DNA of 64,000 bases from contig CAWCCQ010000002.1 of NCBI GenBank assembly GCA_963794215.1, positions 248,001 through 312,000 on the forward strand. Direction: 5' to 3'. Origin of the DNA: DATKRB01 sp963794215. GTDB taxonomy: Bacteria > Actinomycetota > Acidimicrobiia > Acidimicrobiales > RAAP-2. This document shows, piece by piece, positions 8,477 through 17,206 of this stretch; positions within the stretch are counted from its first letter, which is position 1; every line of letters begins with the position of its first letter. Both the position numbers and the translations under genes were made by a program. The notes below the pieces were generated by a model, which made no database searches, was not told the origin of the DNA, and saw only the letters and a program-made list of their open reading frames with translations.

Positions 8477-8989
8477 TCAGACATACGCCGAGCCCGTATC
8501 TCCTACCGACGGGACCACTCGCAGGTACAGGGCGACCGTCGCCCCCTTGAACCACAAGCCCAACGTCCCTCCGACCACCGCAATCCCGGCCACACCCCAT
8601 GGTCCGATGACCGACCTGGGGAGGGCGGCAGCGAGCACCGTCAGTGTCAAACCGGGAGCGAAGACGTACCACGCACAGGTGGGCCAGGTCGCCCGGATCA
8701 CCCGAAAACCCATCCGCAGAGCACGTCCCGGTGAGCGCACCGACAGTGCCAAGGCTGGCACCACAAAAGTGAGGAGGCCATCGAGGATCAGTACTAGGCC
8801 GAGCAGGACCAATCCAAACCACCCTGGCGCCGAGTAGACCTTGGAAGTGCCGTGCTCGGCGACGTGTGTGCCGAGACTCTGCACCAGTGCGACCGCTAGC
8901 ACTCCTACCGGAAGGAAGACCACCAGACCGAGGGCGATGAAGCGCCCCAGAAACGCACGGGTGAGCGCCCGTATCTGGCTCCATCGCAT
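8477..8989 (-). CDS. Polytopic membrane protein, C-terminal part
   Basis: 170 residues with four or five hydrophobic segments (FIALGLVVFLPVGVLAVALV near residue 17, LVLLGLVLILDGLLTFVVPA near 61, VLAAALPRSVIGPWGVAGIAV near 120). Its ATG overlaps the stop of the upstream frame. Adding one G near 8998 would fuse both frames through TYG-NEVMRWSQ into one membrane protein of about 248 residues, which I think is the original gene. No transporter family recognised. Confidence 0.6.
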   Translation of the reverse strand: MRWSQIRALTRAFLGRFIALGLVVFLPVGVLAVALVQSLGTHVAEHGTSKVYSAPGWFGLVLLGLVLILDGLLTFVVPALALSVRSPGRALRMGFRVIRATWPTCAWYVFAPGLTLTVLAAALPRSVIGPWGVAGIAVVGGTLGLWFKGATVALYLRVVPSVGDTGSAYV

Positions 8990-9219
8990 TACCTCGTTCC
9001 GTAGGTCCGCACAAACCAGACTCGCTGCGTGCCAGCAAACCCAGCCAGGAGGATGCCCACGAGGATGCTCAGCGGAAACCAGGGACCCGAGGCTGTTGCT
9101 TCGTCAAGGACCAATAGCACCACTGTGATCCCGAGGAGGGACGGAGCCTGGCGCATGGCCTCGCCACTGCGGCGAAGATCGGCCCGGTAGGTTCTCCAAG
9201 GTGGTCCGGACTGTGGCAC
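8989..9219 (-). CDS. Membrane protein, N-terminal part (likely same gene as downstream frame)
   Basis: 76 residues: a polar N-terminus (RTYRADLRRSGEAMRQAPS) and two adjacent hydrophobic stretches (LLGITVVLLVLDEA; FPLSILVGILLAGFAG), ending VWFVRTYGTR. The TAA overlaps the next ATG. It may be a separate coupled gene, but a single missing G would make it the amino-terminal third of the following protein. Confidence 0.55.
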   Translation of the reverse strand: MPQSGPPWRTYRADLRRSGEAMRQAPSLLGITVVLLVLDEATASGPWFPLSILVGILLAGFAGTQRVWFVRTYGTR

Positions 9220-9377
9220 GAGATCGGGTACCGGTTAAACCCGGTCCGAATCAGGGGAGGGTGGGTCCCACACGGGGCCATCGACCCGTCCTCCCATCGC
9301 CGCCGTCGTCCCACGAGAACATTTAGCGTTAGTCAGTGAATTACGGTTAGAAAGCCAGCCCAGAGGCATGTAACCAC

Positions 9378-9725
9378 ATGGGGCCACCCACCGAGAAGCA
9401 CGCCCCATCGATAAAGTGGAACGCAGTGAGAGCGAGGCGCCCACGGGCCTACGGGTGGAGGAACGAAGAAGCCATTGGTGCTACCACGAGCTTCGGCAAG
9501 CGCCACGACCTCTCTGCACAGCGTGCCCTGAAGGAGATCACCCAGACCAGCGGGCGTCGCCACTCCCGCTCAGTGCGCACGAGATGGGCGGTCCTGCTGA
9601 GCTTCGTTCCCATCGTGCTCGCCATCCTCGTCGGGATGACCGTGGGGGCCACGGCCGGGTGGATCACTCTAGGAGTGGCGTACATGCCGCTGATGGTCCT
9701 GTCTCGGTTCGTGGACGTGCGGTGA
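9378..9725 (+). CDS. Hypothetical membrane protein
   Basis: 115 residues with a long basic N-terminal region (ARRPRAYGWRNEEA, RALKEITQTSGRRHSRSVR) and a C-terminal hydrophobic hairpin (WAVLLSFVPIVLAILVGMTV then WITLGVAYMPLMVLSRF). The start at 9378 is uncertain; the real one may lie further in. No family recognised. Confidence 0.45.
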   Translation: MGPPTEKHAPSIKWNAVRARRPRAYGWRNEEAIGATTSFGKRHDLSAQRALKEITQTSGRRHSRSVRTRWAVLLSFVPIVLAILVGMTVGATAGWITLGVAYMPLMVLSRFVDVR

Positions 9726-9958
9726 GCCCGGACTCGATGCAACACTGACATTCGTGCGGCGCCTCAACCAGGGACAGTGGGTCGTTCTTGTCACTGTCTT
9801 GAGCCTTGCTTGCCCCCGGGTGGGCGTCGGGGTGGTCGTTGTTCATCTTCGGATTCGGACGACCAAGCGATAGCGGCTGATGGATCAGTGGCCCAGTCAG
9901 GAGTGGGGAAATGTCACTTGGCCGTTCGGCAAGAGTAGAGACGTAAAGGAGCGGTGCC

Positions 9959-10486
9959 TTGCAGCTTGTTGGTCGAGACGGAACGTTCATCTCGCTCAGC
10001 CCAGTCGCCTACGAGTTTGCTGCCACATCTCGGGATCGGTGGGTGCGCAACTGGCTCGTGATCGCAGGCAAGGTCGACTCAGAGAAGGGGCAATGGACCT
10101 TTCGTGATACGGCGCTCACAGCTTTCGAAGCTAAGGAGATAGGGCCGTGGTTGCGAGGTGCTGGTAACGGTTCCGTTCCGATCTCTCACGTAGACCCCGA
10201 CGGTGAGGTGGAGCCTGATCTCAGCTTTACGGAGCCGAGCCTGGCTTTCAGCGTTAGCGGCAGAGAAAGTGATGCGGTGGGGCTCCGTATTCACTTCTCT
10301 CATGGGACTGCGTCACCTCAACTCGATTTCGATGAGCGCTTCGCCCAGCGGTTCTACATTGAACTTACGATGGGACCTGACGACCTTACCGATGCGGCAG
10401 CACAATGGGAGCACGAACTAAAATCCTTCCCCGAACGTGGCCGAACCCCCCGCTGGTTCCGCAGAGACCCACCAGGCACGGCGTGA
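9959..10486 (+). CDS. WapI-like immunity-family protein
   Basis: 175 residues from TTG 9959, supported by AAAGGAG eight bases upstream. The pattern RDRWVRNWLVIAGKV, WTFRDTALTAFEAKE, WLRGAGNG and LSFTEPSLAFSV resembles WapI-type immunity proteins, a widespread actinobacterial family thought to neutralise contact-dependent or secreted toxins. No cognate WapI/Rhs toxin is visible nearby, so it would be an orphan immunity gene or have another role. Family assignment is from memory of the motif pattern. Confidence 0.55.
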   Translation: MQLVGRDGTFISLSPVAYEFAATSRDRWVRNWLVIAGKVDSEKGQWTFRDTALTAFEAKEIGPWLRGAGNGSVPISHVDPDGEVEPDLSFTEPSLAFSVSGRESDAVGLRIHFSHGTASPQLDFDERFAQRFYIELTMGPDDLTDAAAQWEHELKSFPERGRTPRWFRRDPPGTA

Positions 10487-10559
10487 GGTCGTAACCCTCT
10501 GATTTGGGTCTCCCGGCCTGGCGCTGATAGCTAGTGCCAGACCATCACCATTTCAATCG

Positions 10560-10772
10560 TCAGAAACCTGGGTCCAGGCTGGGTGCGATCCCTGCGGCGC
10601 TAGCGACCAGGCGTGACCGCAAACAGTCAGCGTGCGTGAAGAACTGTTGAGAGAACTGTTCGTCCTCCGCACGACGCCAGTGGTCGGTTACGAGCAGCGA
10701 GCAAGGATCAAGACCCACCTCCTCGAGGGTCTCGCCGCAAAAGCAGCACATGGTGTCAAAGCTGGCCGTCAT
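10560..10772 (-). CDS. Small Cys-rich putative zinc-binding protein
   Basis: 70 residues starting MTASFDTMCCFCGETLEEVG, with C-C-x-x-C, a later Cys and HADC (QQFFTHADCLRSRL) that could complete a zinc site. ATG 10772 is chosen over 10799 because upstream residues lack this style. Similar short CCFCG...H-x-x-C proteins are common near immunity or HNH genes in actinobacteria, but no function is assigned. Confidence 0.6.
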   Translation of the reverse strand: MTASFDTMCCFCGETLEEVGLDPCSLLVTDHWRRAEDEQFSQQFFTHADCLRSRLVASAAGIAPSLDPGF

Positions 10773-10930
10773 GGCGCAGCATCTCCATCGCAAGCACACG
10801 AGACCCGGACACGATCGTGTACTTGAAGCGGGCTAGTAACGATCCTAGTTGGTGGGCGAAGCCCGTGGCCCCGTGGATTCGAGCGACCCATGTGATCAGG
10901 TTACCGGTCCCGAGGGGGCATTATGAATGC

Positions 10931-11112
10931 GTGGAACTGGATGAAGCACGCACCCAGGCGGATGCGAGGCTCTTGTGGAAGATCGTCCAGGTCGCCTTTG
11001 GACAACCACGAGGGTCACCCTGCCCTTGCCACGAGACCTTACCGATCAGGCATTGGCGAAATGGGACGTGGGGGTTACGACGGACCCGCTGCCGGCGGGG
11101 ACCACTGAGTAG
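10931..11112 (+). pseudogene. Small hypothetical gene, frameshifted
   Basis: GTG 10931 gives VELDEARTQADARLLWKIVQ; the frame then degenerates, while the neighbouring frame carries TTRVTLPLPRDLTDQALAKW and a stop at 11110-11112. Joined, they make a coherent acidic protein of about 60 residues. A GC-rich purine stretch lies about 14 bases upstream. No family recognised. Confidence 0.35.
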
Positions 11113-11444
11113 CGCATAGATCATCACGGGGCCGGGACTCTTGGGTTTATCGGGTATTCCCCGCTGGCGCCGCTGATTAATCCATCCGGTAACCGCCCAG
11201 GGTATGCCGGAATGCTGGCGACGGGGCCATCCCTGACACGCATGCCCGCTAGGCGATCCTCGGTCCTGCGGCGTGCCTCAGCCTCATCGATGGAAAATCG
11301 GTCGGACACCTGAATATGATGCGCAAACAATCTGCAGGACCGATGGCGCCATCACGTGGCTGTGTCTGGCACAATCGATGATCGGTTCGTACGGCATCAT
11401 CGCTGCATGGACACCGTGAACCAGACCCGAGCCGCTCTCGATCC
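11113..11444. other. Gap without a convincing gene
   Basis: About 330 bp with no frame of coding character on either strand; the last 60 bp may hold the promoter of the L7/L12-like gene. Confidence 0.35.
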
Positions 11445-11648
11445 ATGAGACTCACCCGACGAGGTAGCCCGCACCTTGGTTGTGGAGCAGGGGGGTCCGA
11501 TCCCAGCCATCAAAGCGCTCCGAGAGGGAGGCAACCTGTCTCTCGGTGTAGCGAAAGACATCGTCCACTGAGCATTGCCACCAGAGAGGCACGCCGCCGC
11601 TGAACGGCTGTGGACGAAGCGATCGCTGCCCTAGAAGACGAGGACTAA
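11445..11648 (+). pseudogene. L7/L12 C-terminal-domain-like mini-protein, frameshifted
   Basis: Joined frames give DEVARTLVVEQGGPIPAIKA, LREGGNLSLGVAKDIVHRAL and an acidic end DEAIAALEDED. The block AIKALRE-x-x-L-x-LGVAKDIV is the helix-loop-helix of the ribosomal L7/L12 C-terminal domain (compare IEAIKLVRE-x-TGLGLKEAKDLV), here as a free-standing protein of about 65 residues. The ATG at 11445 needs a one- or two-base correction after MRLT, and a second shift lies near 11610. Such isolated domains are known in actinobacteria but their role is unknown. Confidence 0.45.
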
Positions 11649-11810
11649 CCACTTGGGCAGTGCCGAGCTGACGAGCACCCACCTTGTCCCGATCCCTTGT
11701 GGTCGCTGCCGTATGCCGATGGGCCCCGACATTTGAACGCTGCTGCTCCAGCTAACCGACGGCTCACATGAACGACAGAATGGTGCGCCCGCAAAGGACA
11801 GCCACGACCA

Positions 11811-12413
11811 TCAATCGCCCCCACCCATTGGGATGATCCCATGGCCTTGGACACGGTCATCCCCTGCGTACAGAGCGTCCCACCACCGGCGTCCTCCCGC
11901 CACGAAGTCCTCTATTGAGAGGATCGTGTGCGCCATGTCGTACACGATTAGGTCGTCGAACCACACTCGGAGATCGAGGTGCCTGGTGGTGCCGCCTGCC
12001 TGGAAGAGGTCGATGTGATGCGCAGTCCCGTGGGCGCCGAGAGTTTCGTCCAGACTGAGTCGGTCTCGCCAGCGTTGCCATGAGCCCTCCGCCGGGTCGA
12101 TGAACTCCCACCCATAGATGGGCAACCCGTGGAAGCTGAGGACTACCTCCGAAAGCTGTTCCAAGGAGAATGGTTCAACGTCAGCCGTCTCGTCGTCCCA
12201 CTCTCCATGGCGAAGCGAAGCGCTAATCCTGCCAACCTTCCCAAGGCGCATCACGACCCTCGGATCGCCAGGTTCAGGGCCTTGCTGAGGAAGGGTCAAC
12301 ACCGAGAAGAGGAGGCCGACCTCGGCTCGTTCTCGATCGACTCGAACGTTGAGAAACGACGCCTCATTGAGGGCGATATTCAGGCCCGACCGAAGATCAT
12401 CATCAATCTCCAT
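11811..12413 (-). CDS. Conserved hypothetical protein
   Basis: An intact 200-residue acidic protein from ATG 12413 (MEIDDDLRSGLNIAL); a GTG at 12449 would add 12 residues. Visible blocks are RAEVGLLFSVLTLP, LSEVVLSFHGLPIYGWEFID and VWFDDLIVYDMAHTILSIED. No signal peptide or membrane segment. The mixture of aromatic residues and acidic turns recalls small cytoplasmic immunity-type proteins, but this is only an impression; the family is not recognised. Confidence 0.6.
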   Translation of the reverse strand: MEIDDDLRSGLNIALNEASFLNVRVDRERAEVGLLFSVLTLPQQGPEPGDPRVVMRLGKVGRISASLRHGEWDDETADVEPFSLEQLSEVVLSFHGLPIYGWEFIDPAEGSWQRWRDRLSLDETLGAHGTAHHIDLFQAGGTTRHLDLRVWFDDLIVYDMAHTILSIEDFVAGGRRWWDALYAGDDRVQGHGIIPMGGGD

Positions 12414-12749
12414 GATCACGATTATGTCGGAAAGTTCAAGCGTTGGCACCTTCGTCCGTCGAGCCGTGTTGGGTTGACTTCAATGACCCTCACGGTCACC
12501 CCGTGAGGCTGGGTGTACTCCTCGAGCAAACCTAGTAGCCGCTGCCGATTCCGAGTGCCGAGTAGGGTTGTGAAGGTAACGGGGGGCGAGAGGGGCCGTC
12601 ACGAAGGCGAAACGCCACTGCGGGAGGACGAGCACCGCCGACCAAGCCGGGAGACGAGAGGCTATCTGCTGATCGACCGTTCTCCTCGACCTGTAACGCC
12701 TGAGCGTGACCTCGCTGATGTCATCCCACCGATACGACCCACGATTGAA

Positions 12750-12866
12750 CACATTCTGACGGGACTCGTGGCATTCCTGCTAGCGGGTATTCTTGGCGTC
12801 TCGGCTCAGGACATCGCCGCAGACTGGGCCATGAGTGTCGAGCGGCTGCGAAGTCGGGTCACGTAG
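12750..12866 (+). pseudogene. Relic of a tyrosine phosphatase gene
   Basis: The frame TGLVAFLLAGILGVSAQDIA followed by ADWAMSVERLRSR aligns closely with the segment just after the catalytic loop of the intact phosphatase at 27802-28518 (TGLVAFFLLAIVGVSAEDIA, HDWTLSVDRLRSR). The catalytic cysteine, the N-terminal domain and the last 60 residues are absent, so this is a short remnant of a paralogue. Confidence 0.65.
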
Positions 12867-12873
12867 CCCGTTA

Positions 12874-13080
12874 CTACGACTCCCTGCGCACCTGGTGACG
12901 CCAGACAATGAACTCGATCGTTGAGAAGACACTCTGAGTAACGAAGACGTATACGAACGTTTGGCCGAAATTGAAGTGTAGAGCGGAGTTCAGAATTATC
13001 CCGGTCAAGACGGAAATCGCAATAGAGCCCCAGATAACGATTTGCCATCCAACCGGCATACCCTCATTCCTGGCAGCCAT
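12874..13080 (-). CDS. Small two-helix membrane protein
   Basis: 68 residues, MAARNEGMPVGWQIVIWGS, with two hydrophobic stretches (VIWGSIAISVLTGIILNSAL and FVYVFVTQSVFSTIEFIVW) and a basic end RHQVRRES. AAGG about 10 bases before the ATG is a plausible ribosome site. Function unknown. Confidence 0.6.
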   Translation of the reverse strand: MAARNEGMPVGWQIVIWGSIAISVLTGIILNSALHFNFGQTFVYVFVTQSVFSTIEFIVWRHQVRRES

Positions 13081-13294
13081 CGCTTCGCTACCTTACTATC
13101 ACTCTGTGTGGCCACCTCGTTTTTGGGGTGGCCATGGTCGCCGCTTTCTCCGGGTCAGTGAGTCGCAGGTATCCCGCAAGGCCACCACCTAGCCTCACCA
13201 TCAGAACCCGACGGCGAGCACCTTTTTCCCTTTGCCGCATCGGCCTTCGCCTCCAAGAGGGGCAGGAGTTTCCAGCTGCCTCGCACTCTCTGGG

Positions 13295-13380
13295 GATTCC
13301 CCGTTCTGACCCTTGCCCTCGTATAATCCTGCTTGCCGACTCGGGCATGCGGGTGTCCTGGCGGGAGGAGGCAAGGCATG
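13295..13380 (+). repeat. Duplicated leader element, copy 1
   Basis: This block matches 29595-29679 at a constant offset of 16,300 bp until the last few bases. Both copies have GATTCCCC, a TA-x-x-AT hexamer at the same place (TATAAT at 13322 here, TAGGAT there), then ACTCGGGCATGCGGGTG, a GC hairpin (GGGCA pairing with TGTCC here, TGCCC there) and GGGAGG before an ATG. Here the ATG at 13378 opens a 40-codon frame (MLVVRLVEAPG) overlapping the opposite-strand gene at 13433. The shared minus-strand frame (LPPGHPHARVG) is an alternative explanation. Confidence 0.55.
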
Positions 13381-13432
13381 CTGGTCGTCCGCCTGGTTGA
13401 GGCCCCTGGAGCGTTTGGCTTCAACGAAGCCC

Positions 13433-13672
13433 TCACGCCAGCGCCACCGCCACGAGCACTATTCCAACGAGCCCAACAACGAGAAGGGCTGGTCCCGTAG
13501 TGCGTGCGGCCATCCAGCGACCGTGCTGGGCGCCTCTTGCTGCGGGTTCGAATCTCTTTTGACCGAAGTGCGTTCCTATGGACCCGGTAATTATCCCGAC
13601 AAATACGAGACCTTCGCCGTGGCCCAGGAGAGCGTGATTCGTTGCAATCATGAGCAGAGTCCCTAGGCTCAC
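13433..13672 (-). CDS. Small membrane protein
   Basis: 79 residues with an N-terminal amphipathic/hydrophobic region (LGTLLMIATNHALLG, GLVFVGIITGSIG), a basic middle (KRFEPAARGAQHGR) and a C-terminal helix (ALLVVGLVGIVLVAVALA). Two predicted membrane segments. No family recognised. It overlaps the short plus-strand frame opened by the duplicated leader; this frame is the more likely gene. Confidence 0.5.
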   Translation of the reverse strand: MSLGTLLMIATNHALLGHGEGLVFVGIITGSIGTHFGQKRFEPAARGAQHGRWMAARTTGPALLVVGLVGIVLVAVALA

Positions 13673-13944
13673 CCAGCCCTACCTTCCTTGGGCGGCGAGA
13701 GACCCACGCACTCCGTAACCGATATCGAGCGTGGCCAGGTTTCACGGGTAGATCGAATCGAAATTGCCCGTGGCGACTTCCGATCCACCGTCATGCGACC
13801 TGACACTACGAGGTCGGCGTTGCTTCTCGGTTGCGGCCAGGGTGAAATCCGTCCCGGGTCACTCGACCGTCACTGTTGGCAGACGTAGCCTGAGGACGTG
13901 GTCCCGCCAGCCCCCGAGAGTCTCGATGACCTCATCACATCGAC

Positions 13945-14553
13945 GTGAGCGAGAGCCCACTCACCTACGAGGACGCCCTGGCCTGGATCGCCGACCACCC
14001 GACCGGTGACCTCAAGTCGTTCGCAGGGCAGGCACATCAGCTCGGGGAACGTTCCCTCACGGCCATGGTCGAGGTCCTCCGTAAGGGCAACGACGACCAG
14101 CGCAGAGTGGCTGCTTCCGTGCTCGTCTTCAACGGTGCCACCATCGAGTCGGACGGTGATTCTCCGGAGGACTTCCGGTACCTCGTGACCCTTCCCGATG
14201 GACATCGCCACACGGTCCACCCCCTCTATCTCACCGCCGAGGATTTCAAGGCCCCTCCCGTCGGCGCTCAACCAATACCTGACTCTGAACCCGGATTCTT
14301 CAAGCGAGCCTTCCTTCACTACGCCGCCTATGCAGTCGTCGCCGGGGCGCTGGCCTTCGGTGCGTCGCAGACCTCGGGGATGGCGTGCCTCCTCTTAGCG
14401 ATCCTGGCTGGCTTGGTGGCTGCCGTCACTCTGTGGTCGCTCGTCCTCGTGGGAGGGCTGTGGTCCCTGGTCGGGTCCGCTCACCGTGCCCAGAAGGACG
14501 GGCCTCGCACGAGGCCCATGAGTCCTCCGCCGGGAGTCCTTCCCGACGACTAA
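13945..14553 (+). CDS. Hypothetical protein with C-terminal membrane hairpin
   Basis: 202 residues from GTG 13945. Residues 1-115 are soluble and acidic (YEDALAWIADHP, LTAMVEVLRKGNDDQRRVAA, FRYLVTLPDGHRHTVHPLYL), with a HEAT-like helical start. Two hydrophobic helices follow (YAAYAVVAGALAFGASQ and CLLLAILAGLVAAVTLWSLV), then a proline-rich tail. Topology suggests a cytoplasmic domain anchored by a hairpin. The frame is uninterrupted. Function unknown. Confidence 0.65.
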   Translation: MSESPLTYEDALAWIADHPTGDLKSFAGQAHQLGERSLTAMVEVLRKGNDDQRRVAASVLVFNGATIESDGDSPEDFRYLVTLPDGHRHTVHPLYLTAEDFKAPPVGAQPIPDSEPGFFKRAFLHYAAYAVVAGALAFGASQTSGMACLLLAILAGLVAAVTLWSLVLVGGLWSLVGSAHRAQKDGPRTRPMSPPPGVLPDD

Positions 14554-14635
14554 CGACCGCCACAGCAGGGCTCTACCTGACCGACCTCCGTCCCTCAACA
14601 TCCGATGTCGTCAGCTCGGCCCACTGTCCTAGACT

Positions 14636-15400
14636 TTGAGTGTCCCAGGGGAGAGGATCGTCACCTTGGTCCACGAAGCAGCGGCGAAGGGATTCCAGAA
14701 GCACGCCGACATCTATCAGCGTGCTCGACCCACCTATCACCCTGCGCTGATTCGTTGGTGTGCCGAACGGTGGGCCGGTCGTCAGGTTATTGAGCTTGGA
14801 GCAGGAACTGGCATCTTCTCGGCGCAACTCCTGGCAGCCGGCGTGCGAGTGACCGCTATCGAACCCGTCGAGGCCATGCGCCGTGCGTTTCAGGAGTGGA
14901 TGGGTCTCGAGGCTTTGGATGGCACGGCGGAATCGATTCCATTGACCAATGCCTCCGCAGACGTGGTGGTTGCCGCCCAGGCATTCCATTGGTTCAATGC
15001 GTCAGCAGCTCTAGACGAGATCGCTCGGGTGCTCCGACCCCATGGAGAGCTTGCGACCGTCTGGAACGTGACGGACAAGAGGGTTCCCTGGGTAGGGCGC
15101 TATAGCGAGCTGGTGGGGCGCTATGCGGGTGACACCCCCCGCCATGCGAACATGGATTGGCGACGGGCCATCGAGCGAGACGAACGCTTCTCCTTTGCCG
15201 ACGAGTGGGCGGTGCCGAACCCAACCCCCACCGACGCCCGAGGAGTGATCGATCGGGCGCTCTCCACGAGCTTCATTGCTGCTCAGGATGAGCCGATCCA
15301 GCAGCAGGTCGCCGACGAGATTGGAGCGATCGTGGCCGACTTGGGTCCTCGATTCGACTTTCCGTACCAAAGCGAAGTGCAGTGCTGGCGTTTGCTCTGA
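14636..15400 (+). CDS. Class I SAM-dependent methyltransferase
   Basis: 254 residues; substrate unknown, cytoplasmic. Motif I VIELGAGTGIFSAQLLAAG binds SAM, followed by the acidic end of strand 2 (VTAIEPVEAM), motif II region GTAESIPLTNASADVVVAAQ and post-II ALDEIARVLRPHGELATVWN. The FHWFNA-type loop places it with the UbiE/Tam-like methyltransferases active on small molecules. The start at 14636 is a TTG; GTG alternatives exist downstream. Complete and uninterrupted, unlike many neighbours. Confidence 0.8.
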   Translation: MSVPGERIVTLVHEAAAKGFQKHADIYQRARPTYHPALIRWCAERWAGRQVIELGAGTGIFSAQLLAAGVRVTAIEPVEAMRRAFQEWMGLEALDGTAESIPLTNASADVVVAAQAFHWFNASAALDEIARVLRPHGELATVWNVTDKRVPWVGRYSELVGRYAGDTPRHANMDWRRAIERDERFSFADEWAVPNPTPTDARGVIDRALSTSFIAAQDEPIQQQVADEIGAIVADLGPRFDFPYQSEVQCWRLL

Positions 15401-15534
15401 CGAGGCAATGCTGCCCCAAGCTGAGAGGTCTCCCTGCAGAAGTCCGCTTTTCATGCCTTGATACGTACTCCGGCACTCCTATCGCAAGGGCTGGACCGGG
15501 ACGCCTTGACGACGAGGTAATCCTGGTCCCCGTC

Positions 15535-16050
15535 TCAAGCAAGCTCCTCGGCCGTGAACAGAGACGTGACCGATACGCCCGCAGCGTCCAACTCGGGATG
15601 GGTGCCTCGGCTCCGATCGATAATGCACAAGACACGGTCGACCAGTGCGCCCTGCTCCCGAAGCGCCTTGGTGGAGGCAGCCACCTGGCCCCCTGTGGTG
15701 ATCACGTCCTCGATTACGAGCACATGGCGACCGTGAAGGGCTTCACCCTCACCGAGCTTGGCCGTACCATACGTCTTCGCCACCTTGCGGACGAATGCAG
15801 TTGGAATCCCCGTCACGAGGGAGAGCGCAGTGGCAATGGGGACACCACCGAGTTCTAGACCTGCGAGTACCTCCGATCCGTCCGGAACCAAGCCCGACGT
15901 ATGGATTGCGATCTCCCAGAGAAGTGCGGGTTCGGCCTCGAAGAGATACTTGTCGAAGTAGGTATCCGATGTCTGGCCAGATCGAAGCAGGAAGGAACCG
16001 CTCAGCGTGCAGGTCGCCGCAACCCTCCGAGCAAGCGTTCCGTGATCCAT
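15535..16050 (-). CDS. pyrE: Orotate phosphoribosyltransferase
   Basis: Converts orotate and PRPP to orotidine 5'-phosphate in de novo pyrimidine synthesis. 171 residues from ATG 16050 (MDHGTLARRV). Diagnostic features: SGQTSDTYFDKY, the hood residues FVRKVAKTYGTAK, and the PRPP motif VLVIEDVITTGGQ. Length suits the short actinobacterial/archaeal PyrE type. It stands alone between a convergent methyltransferase and a serine hydrolase, outside any pyr operon; if the chromosome has another pyrE this one could be accessory. Confidence 0.85.
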   Translation of the reverse strand: MDHGTLARRVAATCTLSGSFLLRSGQTSDTYFDKYLFEAEPALLWEIAIHTSGLVPDGSEVLAGLELGGVPIATALSLVTGIPTAFVRKVAKTYGTAKLGEGEALHGRHVLVIEDVITTGGQVAASTKALREQGALVDRVLCIIDRSRGTHPELDAAGVSVTSLFTAEELA

Positions 16051-16154
16051 CGTTGTATCCTGACGACAACTTGTCATGTCCTCAGGTTGCCAGACATGGA
16101 GGCTCTCTGCACCGTCGGATCAGCCGGACGGCTGCCGGTCAACGAACCAGGTAA

Positions 16155-17117
16155 TCAGCATTCTTGCCCAACCCAGTCGACGATAGCCATGGCGGTATCG
16201 CTGACGATCTCGTCGTCGTCGCAGGACGTAAGGAGAGCCACGCTGGTGTGCCTGCCCGGTTGGCGGACGGTCTTTGAACGCCATCCCGGCCAGCTACCCC
16301 CATGGGTCAGCGTCCGTTCACCGTTGTGCTTCGTGACCCGCACACCCCAGGCGTAGTCGATCGGCGTCCCATCATCGAGCACTCCCGTGGACTCGGCTCG
16401 GTCGTGAACTGTTACGCCGAAATGGCGAGCATTGAGAGCGTCATTCCATCGCAGCAGGTCTCCTGCCGTGGTCCAGAGGCCTCCGTCACCCAGCGTCTTG
16501 GGCGGTGCTGGTATCGGGACAGATAGGCCGGGCGGCGGGTCTCCGAGATGCGAGTCACTCATCCCCAAGGCCTCGAACACACGGACACCGGCCAGGGTGG
16601 ACAGGGACTGGGCGGTGGCCCGCTCCAGGGCGGTCGCCAAGCAGATGTAGCCCACATTGCTGTACTCGAACTGCCGACCCGGGGGTCGACTCGGAGGACC
16701 CTGCTCGGTCAGTCCTGCGAGGACCAAGCCGTTGTCCCAGTCCTTCTCCTCCACTCCGATCACCGACGACAGCGTGGCGCTGGATGGCAAGCCGGACGTG
16801 TGGTGCAGGAGATGGCGAAGGGAGATGGCACCGGCCCAGTCCGGGAGTTCAGAGAGAAACGTCCTCAACGAGTCATCCACGTCCACGACTCGCTCATCGA
16901 CGAGCTGCGCCGTGAGCACCCCAAGAATCTCCTTGGTGAGCGACGCCCCGTACCAGGTGGTGCCAAGCTGGACCTGCACGCCCTCGACCTGGCCTAAGCC
17001 CAAGAGCAGGGCTTCACCATCGGGGCATCGAGCACCAAGCGCCACCCCGAAGCCGCCCAGACGGCTTTCGAGGAGACTGCACAGGACCACCGAACGCTGA
17101 GGCACCTCAGAAAGCAT
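16155..17117 (-). CDS. Serine hydrolase, beta-lactamase / class C family
   Basis: About 320 residues from ATG 17117 (MLSEVPQRSVVLC); the open frame extends upstream but without coding character. The active-site S-x-x-K is in WYGASLTKEILGV, the Y-x-N motif in FEYSNVGYICLATA, and a C-terminal HGG is in ERTLTHGGSWPGW. The family includes esterases, D-aminopeptidases, DD-peptidases and AmpC; the ordered HTSGLP loop is typical of the esterase-like subgroup. No signal peptide is evident, so a cytoplasmic esterase or peptidase is more likely than a secreted lactamase. Confidence 0.8.
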   Translation of the reverse strand: MLSEVPQRSVVLCSLLESRLGGFGVALGARCPDGEALLLGLGQVEGVQVQLGTTWYGASLTKEILGVLTAQLVDERVVDVDDSLRTFLSELPDWAGAISLRHLLHHTSGLPSSATLSSVIGVEEKDWDNGLVLAGLTEQGPPSRPPGRQFEYSNVGYICLATALERATAQSLSTLAGVRVFEALGMSDSHLGDPPPGLSVPIPAPPKTLGDGGLWTTAGDLLRWNDALNARHFGVTVHDRAESTGVLDDGTPIDYAWGVRVTKHNGERTLTHGGSWPGWRSKTVRQPGRHTSVALLTSCDDDEIVSDTAMAIVDWVGQEC

Positions 17118-17206
17118 CCCAGATCGCCTCGAAGTGGAGCCAGGGACGGTGACAAACTCTCCTGGTGCTGAAGGTCCGCCTTGCGAGACCTTAGGATGCC
17201 GCCGAA

